Part shown: piece after piece, positions 1 to 3,350 of the stretch
Position numbering within the stretch: position 1 is the first letter of the stretch
Layout: every line of letters starts with the position of its first letter
Notes under the pieces: generated by a model
What the model was told of the DNA's origin: nothing
What the model saw: the letters and a program-made list of their open reading frames with translations, nothing else
Databases searched by the model: none
Translations under genes and position numbers: made by a program
DNA from: RGIG1840 sp964626795
Lineage (GTDB): Bacteria > Bacillota_I > Bacilli_A > RF39 > UBA660
NCBI GenBank assembly: GCA_964626795.1
Contig: CAZVIQ010000044.1
Location: 1 to 6,557, forward strand
DNA length: 6,557 nucleotides
Direction of reading: 5' to 3'

Positions 1-648
1 TGCTTTAATACCTGCAATTCTAGATGACTTAAACAAACTGTAAGTCTCCATTTCTATAACTTTGGCTCCCATGTTTTTGATTTTATCTATATGGGGGAAT
101 TGTCCAAAAATAGTATCAACGCTAAAGTTAGTTACATTATGGGTTTTAATATCAGTATTACTTGTTATTATTCGCGATGTTTTTAATACTAAATTCGTCA
201 AATTATTATCTGGTGTTGCACTTTTTCCAAAATCATCTTTTAAATCACTATTTAAATACTTTGATGCTCCATCGCCGCATATGGAAGATTTTGGGATCAC
301 TATATCACCAATATTTATGCCTTCTGACAATGAACCTACTGAACCAACAAAAATCAAATTTTTGCAGTTCGTAACGCCTAAGTTCAATACTTCTTCAATA
401 ATAACTGGAGCTCCAACTTGCTTTACCTGTATAAAAGAAAATTCAACATCATCACTTTTCAAGTTAAACAATTTGTCATTTATTTTTGTTATTTTAAGAC
501 CACTATTGTTGAACATTTCTACTTCCCACCATGGAGCGATTACGACGTTAGATAGTACCATGTAAAAATCATCTTTTTTTCTTATATCTTCTTCAGTAGT
601 TCCAAACCGAAGTTGAGCTTCCAGTAACTGTTCATAAGATAAATTCAT
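1..648 (-). CDS. Nucleoside phosphorylase family protein (PNP/UDP phosphorylase fold), 3' end beyond window
   Basis: Fifth gene of the tRNA-Trp-linked array; 216 residues are visible and the frame is open to the left edge, so the C-terminus is missing. The family cleaves the glycosidic bond of nucleosides (phosphorolysis, or hydrolysis in MTA/SAH nucleosidase relatives) in the cytoplasm. The visible signature is the glycine-rich phosphate/ribose strand VGSVGSLSEG (101-110) followed by INIGDIVIP (111-119), and the substrate-site block VIEMETYSLF (197-206), whose EMET matches the Met-Glu that binds ribose in the family. QVGAPVIIEEV (77-87) fits the region before the core. The start is ATG at 648, with an AGGTG Shine-Dalgarno and an extended -10 at 667-675. 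The leader GGTGATTAATTATG is identical to that of the GNAT gene at 2016. Substrate cannot be assigned; the N-terminal 40 residues look unlike housekeeping PNPs. The family call is firm, the exact activity is not. Confidence 0.82.
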   Translation of the reverse strand, partial: MNLSYEQLLEAQLRFGTTEEDIRKKDDFYMVLSNVVIAPWWEVEMFNNSGLKITKINDKLFNLKSDDVEFSFIQVKQVGAPVIIEEVLNLGVTNCKNLIFVGSVGSLSEGINIGDIVIPKSSICGDGASKYLNSDLKDDFGKSATPDNNLTNLVLKTSRIITSNTDIKTHNVTNFSVDTIFGQFPHIDKIKNMGAKVIEMETYSLFKSSRIAGIKA

Positions 649-650
649 AA

Positions 651-812
651 TTAATCACCTAGACTTATTATATCAATATCATCACAATTCAAATTTTCTT
701 CTACAAGTAATTGTAATCCTAAAGATCCAAAAAGAAGTGGAGTTATTCCTAAATTTTTATTTAATTCTCTTGCGTTTTGCATAAATGCTATAAATAAAGT
801 TCTACTGTTCAT
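651..812 (-). pseudogene. 53-aa remnant of a nucleotidyltransferase-like protein (cassette 4)
   Basis: A 53-codon frame from ATG 812 to TAA 653-651, with a GGTG ribosome-binding site 6 nt before the ATG and a full repeat-borne promoter at 830-838. The product contains LLFGSLGLQLL (26-36) and DDIDII (44-49). From memory this resembles the N-terminus of a family of roughly 150-residue nucleotidyltransferase-like proteins (some annotated as phosphoribosylanthranilate isomerase) that begin with a GSLGLE...LNADDIDIL pattern, in which GS and DxD are the nucleotidyltransferase hallmarks. Here the frame ends straight after DDIDII, as SLGD-stop, where the DNA turns into the leader of the next gene. 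I read it as a C-terminal truncation caused by a deletion. It could instead be a genuine short protein; no catalytic C-terminus is present, so it is unlikely to be an active enzyme. Confidence 0.6.
667..675 (-). promoter_or_regulatory. Extended -10 promoter for the phosphorylase-like gene, inside the cassette-4 stump
   Basis: The minus strand reads TGATATAAT, a perfect TGnTATAAT extended -10, 18 nt before the ATG at 648. The 14-bp stretch around it (663-676) is identical to the corresponding part of the repeat at 826-839, but the rest of the P half is absent and is replaced by coding sequence of the truncated gene. Seen: motif and identity. Inferred: it still drives cassette 5. Confidence 0.55.
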
Positions 813-829
813 ATATTTCACCAATACTT

Positions 830-838
830 ATTATATCA
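830..838 (-). promoter_or_regulatory. Extended -10 promoter in repeat, upstream of cassette 4
   Basis: The minus strand reads TGATATAAT (TGnTATAAT). The -10 hexamer ends 17 nt before the ATG at 812, predicting a leader of only about 10 nt that is mostly ribosome-binding site. No convincing -35 box lies 16-18 nt upstream, which is acceptable for an extended -10 promoter. The right arm of the 7-5-7 dyad overlaps the TG and first -10 bases, the position expected of a repressor operator. No regulator is identified. Confidence 0.6.
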
Positions 839-909
839 AAAAAATTGATATTTTCATACCAAGTTCAACTAATTCATATTTGGCATGGAATCAAAGGGGA
901 TTTCCAAAT
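830..909 (-). repeat. Full 80-bp cassette repeat (P half 830-885 + H half 881-909)
   Basis: Aligns without gaps to 2034-2113 with 8 mismatches in 80 (about 90% identity). It lies between the stop of the 200-aa gene (917-915) and the start of the cassette-4 stump (812). The half nearer the downstream gene (830-885) has the extended -10 and the ATATCAA-N5-TTGATAT dyad (833-851). The other half carries the hairpin that follows each cassette gene. The outer arms ATTTGG and CCAAAT also pair across the H half. Confidence 0.9.
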
Positions 910-914
910 TTTTA

Positions 915-1517
915 TTATCTTTTTATGCCACTTACTACATTAACAACTCTACTTTGATCATACGGATCTTCTTCACGTAATTTATGATTAAACTCTGTAA
1001 ATTGCAACATATTGGTATTTGTAAATTCAAAAGTATTATTTATTCCGATTATTCTATCTTTTTCTCGCATAAATACGGTTTTAGTAAAATCATTCGTTAA
1101 ATCTCTATCAACATAAGCATTGTTAGAAACATTGTTAATAGATTTAGTTAATTTTAACACACAATCTGTACTATGATATCCTCCTACTATTACTATATCA
1201 TATAATTCCGGATGTAGTTCAGCAGCTATATAATCATAGTCTTTTTCAATTACTTCTTCATCCCTATTGTAAAAATCCATATAACTTGCATTTGCAAATA
1301 CCGTTTTATCAGGAATAGTGTTAATTCCTGATACTTCCTCGTTTTTATATTGTGCAACAGCAAATTCAAACCCTTTATTTTTGTATCTTTCAGATATAAT
1401 TCTATCAAAGATATCGCTAATTCGAAAATTGTTATCATCTAATTCTTCTTTAATATATTCTTCTTGGATAGAAGTGAAATGTTTAGATGGAAATAAAAAT
1501 ACAACTAATTTTTTGAT
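915..1517 (-). CDS. Unrecognised ~200-aa cytoplasmic protein (cassette 3), abnormal start codon
   Basis: I do not recognise this family with confidence. The product is soluble and acidic, with no signal peptide or membrane segment. It begins (numbered from the ATC) IKKLVVFLFPSKHF, then has a DDNNFRISDIFDRIISERY block (27-45), a likely core strand YDIVIVGGYHSTDCVLKL (106-123) with the only cysteine at 119, and a polar C-terminus. The VGG..STDCV pattern faintly recalls the cysteine strand of isochorismatase-like hydrolases, but the matching N-terminal catalytic Asp is not seen, so I do not assign it. Start: a good AGAGGTG site sits 5 nt before an ATC codon at 1517-1515, where the neighbouring genes have ATG. 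The only upstream in-frame conventional start is TTG 1556, inside the repeat hairpin and without a ribosome-binding site. The next in-frame ATG is residue 80. The gene may be initiated poorly or be silenced. Confidence 0.65.
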   Translation of the reverse strand: MKKLVVFLFPSKHFTSIQEEYIKEELDDNNFRISDIFDRIISERYKNKGFEFAVAQYKNEEVSGINTIPDKTVFANASYMDFYNRDEEVIEKDYDYIAAELHPELYDIVIVGGYHSTDCVLKLTKSINNVSNNAYVDRDLTNDFTKTVFMREKDRIIGINNTFEFTNTNMLQFTEFNHKLREEDPYDQSRVVNVVSGIKR

Positions 1518-1538
1518 AAAATCACCTCTTTTACACTC

Positions 1539-1547
1539 ATTATGGCA
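1539..1547 (-). promoter_or_regulatory. Possible rebuilt extended -10 at the cassette 2/3 junction
   Basis: The minus strand reads TGCCATAAT, i.e. TGn followed by CATAAT (5 of 6 to consensus), 21 nt before the ATC of the 200-aa gene. The TG comes from the TGCCA end of the H half and the ATAAT from the tail of a P half; the roughly 48 bp between them in the full repeats are missing. It may be a weak promoter, or the gene may depend on read-through from the GNAT gene. Confidence 0.35.
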
Positions 1548-1570
1548 TGGAATCAAAGGGGATTCCCAAT
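1543..1570 (-). repeat. Partial cassette repeat, H half only
   Basis: Matches the H half at 881-909 with one mismatch and one missing A. It begins 2 nt after the GNAT stop codon. It contains the best hairpin of the three copies: GGAATC (1549-1554) pairs perfectly with GATTCC (1561-1566) around a 6-nt loop. The P half expected next to it is absent. Confidence 0.85.
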
Positions 1571-1572
1571 TT

Positions 1573-2016
1573 TTATTTTAATTCACTTTTTTCAATCCAG
1601 ATATAAACACCATCTTGATTTTCTGGTTTATACTTCATTCCACATTTTATATAAAAATCTCTATTACCAACAGTTGGTGTAGCCTCAATTTGAAATTTAT
1701 CACCAAATTCAAGTCCCTCTTTAACCATTTCTAAGAGTGTTGTAACAATAACTTTGCCGATTCCACAACCTTGATATTCAGGAAGTACTATTATGTCTGA
1801 TAAAACACCTTTACAACTATAATCTCCTACTAATCTTCCTATAGCTATTACTTCATTATTGACTTCGATAGAGACTTTATACATTGTATTATCGAGCGCT
1901 TTTTCAACTTGGTTATAATTAATATCCTTCCACCCTAATGTTTTTCTAATTCGACAAAAGTCATTAGATGATATATCCTTTATAATAATATATTTTTTAT
2001 CAAATTTAATTTCCAT
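1573..2016 (-). CDS. GNAT family N-acetyltransferase (cassette 2)
   Basis: A 147-residue single-domain acetyltransferase using acetyl-CoA, of normal length for a GNAT. Motif A is clear: SDIIVLPEYQGCGIG (73-87), with the Q82-x-x-G85-x-G87 pyrophosphate-binding loop after the beta4 strand, and a following helix VIVTTLLEMV. The C-terminal part has N118-RDFYIKCGMKY, the usual GNAT motif-B helix ending in an F-Y...GM turn, then a closing strand VYIWIE. The first 60 residues hold the variable acceptor-binding region, so the substrate is unknown (an antibiotic, polyamine, amino acid or protein are all possible). The start ATG 2016 is fixed by the leader GGCGGTGATTAATT and the promoter 17 nt upstream in the repeat. 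The neighbours are unrelated genes in the same orientation, so it is best viewed as one unit of a cassette row rather than part of a pathway. Confidence 0.88.
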   Translation of the reverse strand: MEIKFDKKYIIIKDISSNDFCRIRKTLGWKDINYNQVEKALDNTMYKVSIEVNNEVIAIGRLVGDYSCKGVLSDIIVLPEYQGCGIGKVIVTTLLEMVKEGLEFGDKFQIEATPTVGNRDFYIKCGMKYKPENQDGVYIWIEKSELK

Positions 2017-2033
2017 AATTAATCACCGCCATC

Positions 2034-2042
2034 ATTATATCA
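2034..2042 (-). promoter_or_regulatory. Extended -10 promoter in repeat, upstream of the GNAT gene
   Basis: TGATATAAT on the minus strand, 17 nt before the GNAT ATG. The sequence 16-18 nt further upstream does not resemble a -35 box; TTGGTA occurs but 21 nt away. The same motif and spacing recur in the other P halves, which supports function. Confidence 0.6.
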
Positions 2043-2113
2043 AAAAACTTGATATTTTCATACCAAGTTTGATTAATTCATATTTGGCATGAAATTAATG
2101 GGGATTCCCAAAT
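2034..2113 (-). repeat. Full 80-bp cassette repeat (P half 2034-2089 + H half 2085-2113)
   Basis: Ungapped partner of the copy at 830-909 (8 of 80 differences), lying between the stop of the 195-aa gene (2134-2132) and the GNAT start (2016). The P half keeps the perfect ATATCAA-N5-TTGATAT dyad (2037-2055). In the H half one hairpin base pair is changed to a wobble and one is lost, so that hairpin is weaker than at 1549-1566. Confidence 0.9.
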
Positions 2114-2131
2114 TTTATATTTTATCTCTTT

Positions 2132-2719
2132 TTAAGCATTATTATTTTTTATATTATACAGATATTCACGAACTTCATTAACAAAATTTGCATTACCTTT
2201 TTTGTCCCAATAATAACCCGGTTTAACAAAATCTTCAAACTCAGCTATTGCTATATCAATATTATCTTTGTTAACTTTGTCTTTTATTATTGCCATAGTC
2301 GTATTTTTATATCCTCTCACTGCACATCCTGCAAATGATTTATAATATGATTTCGCTGGCAAATTAGATTTAATATAAAAATTCATAGCTATTTCATCCG
2401 TCATAGGCCTTACATTCAAAATAATAATTTTGTTTGCTCTAAATATTCCGTGTGGACAACTTTCGCTAGGGCAATCAATTATTTCTGCATCTTTTGGAAC
2501 GGTAACATCACATACAGTATCTCCTCTAACTAAATACCTTAATATTTTGTCTTCTACAGAAAAGTTAAAACCACCCATTAAATCAGGCTCACTTTCTTTT
2601 GGATTCCAATTTTCTGCTATATTAACTTTGTTTTCTTTAAACTCAAATCCGTTAGCACCAGAAGTTGTTCCAAACATTACTCTTACATATTTTTTATTTT
2701 TTAAATCGTCTTTTCCCAT
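2132..2719 (-). CDS. Unrecognised 195-aa cytoplasmic protein (cassette 1, next to tRNA-Trp)
   Basis: I do not recognise this protein. It has no signal peptide, membrane segment or coiled coil. Visible landmarks are an N-terminal strand-turn VRVMFGTTSGANGFEF (12-27), GGFNFSVEDKILRYLVRGD (49-67), a strand plus cysteine block VTVPKDAEIIDCPSESCPHG (72-91; Cys83, Cys88, His90), IFRANKIIILN (92-102), AGCAVRGY (130-137), and a charged C-terminus KDKVNKDNIDIAIAEFEDF. The C-x4-C-x-H spacing could be a metal or redox site, but only one such group is seen. The start is ATG 2719, with AAGGTG 5 nt upstream and a repeat-borne promoter 15 nt upstream. It is the first gene after the tRNA and shares its P half with the tRNA trailer, and its stop is followed 18 nt later by an H half. 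Coding appears intact. Confidence 0.75.
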   Translation of the reverse strand: MGKDDLKNKKYVRVMFGTTSGANGFEFKENKVNIAENWNPKESEPDLMGGFNFSVEDKILRYLVRGDTVCDVTVPKDAEIIDCPSESCPHGIFRANKIIILNVRPMTDEIAMNFYIKSNLPAKSYYKSFAGCAVRGYKNTTMAIIKDKVNKDNIDIAIAEFEDFVKPGYYWDKKGNANFVNEVREYLYNIKNNNA

Positions 2720-2734
2720 TTTATCACCTTTATC

Positions 2735-2743
2735 ATTATAACA
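2735..2743 (-). promoter_or_regulatory. Extended -10 promoter for the 195-aa gene
   Basis: TGTTATAAT on the minus strand: the variable n base of TGnTATAAT has changed relative to the other copies while the fixed bases have not. It lies 15 nt before ATG 2719. The gene could also be reached by read-through from the tRNA-Trp promoter, since no intrinsic terminator follows the tRNA. Confidence 0.55.
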
Positions 2744-2790
2744 AAAAACTTGATACTTTCATACCAAGTTCGACTAATTCATATTTGGCA
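2735..2790 (-). repeat. Partial cassette repeat, P half only, fused to the tRNA-Trp 3' end
   Basis: 56 bp, differing at 4 positions from 2034-2089 and at 4 from 830-885. Similarity stops exactly at the TGCCA terminus of tRNA-Trp (2786-2790): the other copies continue into an H half, whereas this one continues into the tRNA acceptor stem. The dyad is damaged here (TATCAA against TTGTTA), yet the promoter consensus is preserved. Confidence 0.9.
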
Positions 2791-2856
2791 GGGGTATCAG
2801 GATTTGAACCCGAACGAACAGTTTTGGAGACTGTTATACTACCATATTATACCCCT
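2786..2856 (-). tRNA. tRNA-Trp (anticodon CCA), CCA end encoded
   Basis: The minus strand folds as a cloverleaf of 71 nt including CCA. The acceptor AGGGGTA pairs with TACCCCT, the discriminator is G, then CCA. The anticodon stem ACAGT/ACTGT closes the loop CTCCAAA with anticodon CCA (+ strand 2825-2827), and the T arm TCGGG-TTCAAAT-CCTGA has one G-T pair. The acceptor ends resemble Bacillus tRNA-Trp. The D arm is unusually short (12 nt, 3-4 weak A-T pairs around GGTA). It reads the UGG codons seen in the window, consistent with the standard code. A promoter lies at 2871-2899. The 3' end directly abuts the first cassette repeat. Confidence 0.93.
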
Positions 2857-2870
2857 AAAAGAACAATAAA

Positions 2871-2899
2871 ATTATAGCACACAAAAATCAAAAAAACAA
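2871..2899 (-). promoter_or_regulatory. Promoter of tRNA-Trp
   Basis: The minus strand has -35 TTGTTT (2899-2894), a 17-nt spacer and -10 TATAAT (2876-2871) preceded by TGC, giving an extended -10. Initiation would fall about 7-8 nt before the tRNA 5' end at 2856. No equally good promoter was found on the plus strand for the divergent hydrolase gene in the same 71-bp gap. Confidence 0.65.
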
Positions 2900-2927
2900 C
2901 ATAAGATATACTAAGGACGGTTTTACT

Positions 2928-3350
2928 ATGGTAGTTAATTATAATACAAAAGAATTGGATTTATTAGCGCGAATAATGAGAGCTGAAGCATTATCAGAAG
3001 GTGATTTAGGTATGCTTATGGCAGGAAACGTTGTTGTTAATAGAGTGCTTGCAGATTGTTTAACATTTAAGGATGTTAGAACAGTAACAGATGCTATATA
3101 TCAGCAAAATCAATTTTCAGGTATTAATAACCCACTTTTTAATAGTTCTCCTACTACAAAAGAAAGAGAACTCGCTGAAAGAGTTCTAAGGGGTGAATAC
3201 TATCATCCCGCTACTAATGCTCTTTGGTTCTATGCCCCAAAAACTGGAGAAGTATGCAGAGCATTATGGTATGATCAAAGAAACTCTGGAAGATATAAGA
3301 GTCATTGCTTTTATATACCAGATCCAGGCGTTTGTGCAAAAATTCATTAA
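2928..3350 (+). CDS. cwlJ: CwlJ-like cell wall hydrolase (SleB/CwlJ, Hydrolase_2 family)
   Basis: A 140-residue enzyme predicted to cleave cortex or cell-wall glycan. It matches, from memory, Bacillus CwlJ (about 142 residues, no signal peptide) almost from end to end: LDLLARIMRAEA (10-21, with the family's catalytic Glu candidate E20), GMLMAGNVVVNRV (28-40), AIYQQNQFSG (56-65), an ELAERVLRGE helix (81-90), LWFYAP (99-104) and YKSHCFYIPD (123-132). It likewise lacks a signal peptide or membrane anchor, as CwlJ does; SleB itself is exported. The start is ATG 2928, with AAGGA at 2913-2917. The gene diverges from tRNA-Trp and converges on glmM, sharing TTAA at the stop codons. CwlJ acts in the spore coat during germination in Bacillus, so sporulation ancestry is a reasonable inference, but a vegetative role cannot be excluded. 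Confidence 0.83.
   Translation: MVVNYNTKELDLLARIMRAEALSEGDLGMLMAGNVVVNRVLADCLTFKDVRTVTDAIYQQNQFSGINNPLFNSSPTTKERELAERVLRGEYYHPATNALWFYAPKTGEVCRALWYDQRNSGRYKSHCFYIPDPGVCAKIH

Noticed and set aside
62..565. A 167-codon plus-strand frame
   Set aside because: It lies antisense to the nucleoside-phosphorylase-like gene, whose minus frame has clear family motifs; the plus frame has no ribosome site and no recognisable domain.
830..909. Classical integron attC sites
   Set aside because: GTTGAAC at one copy fits the GTTRRRY core, but the other copies read GTCGAAC and ATCAAAC, the partner RYYYAAC box is not found, and no IntI-type integrase is in the window. Only the general hairpin-between-cassettes outline is similar.
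1518..1556. TTG 1556 as the real start of the 200-aa gene
   Set aside because: It is inside the repeat hairpin, has no Shine-Dalgarno, and would place the strong AGAGGTG site within the coding region.
2085..2113. H half as a degenerate copy of the tRNA 3' end
   Set aside because: Beyond TGCCA and a loose GATnCC similarity, the alignment to the T arm and acceptor stem needs gaps and mismatches; it is too weak to claim.
830..2790. CRISPR array
   Set aside because: The repeats are 80 bp, few, partly truncated, and separated by whole genes rather than short uniform spacers.
830..2790. Insertion sequence or transposon ends
   Set aside because: The repeats are direct, not terminal inverted repeats, and no transposase or target-site duplication was seen.
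2901..2912. TATACT as the -10 of the cwlJ-like gene
   Set aside because: It directly abuts the Shine-Dalgarno, so a transcript started from it would lack the ribosome site.
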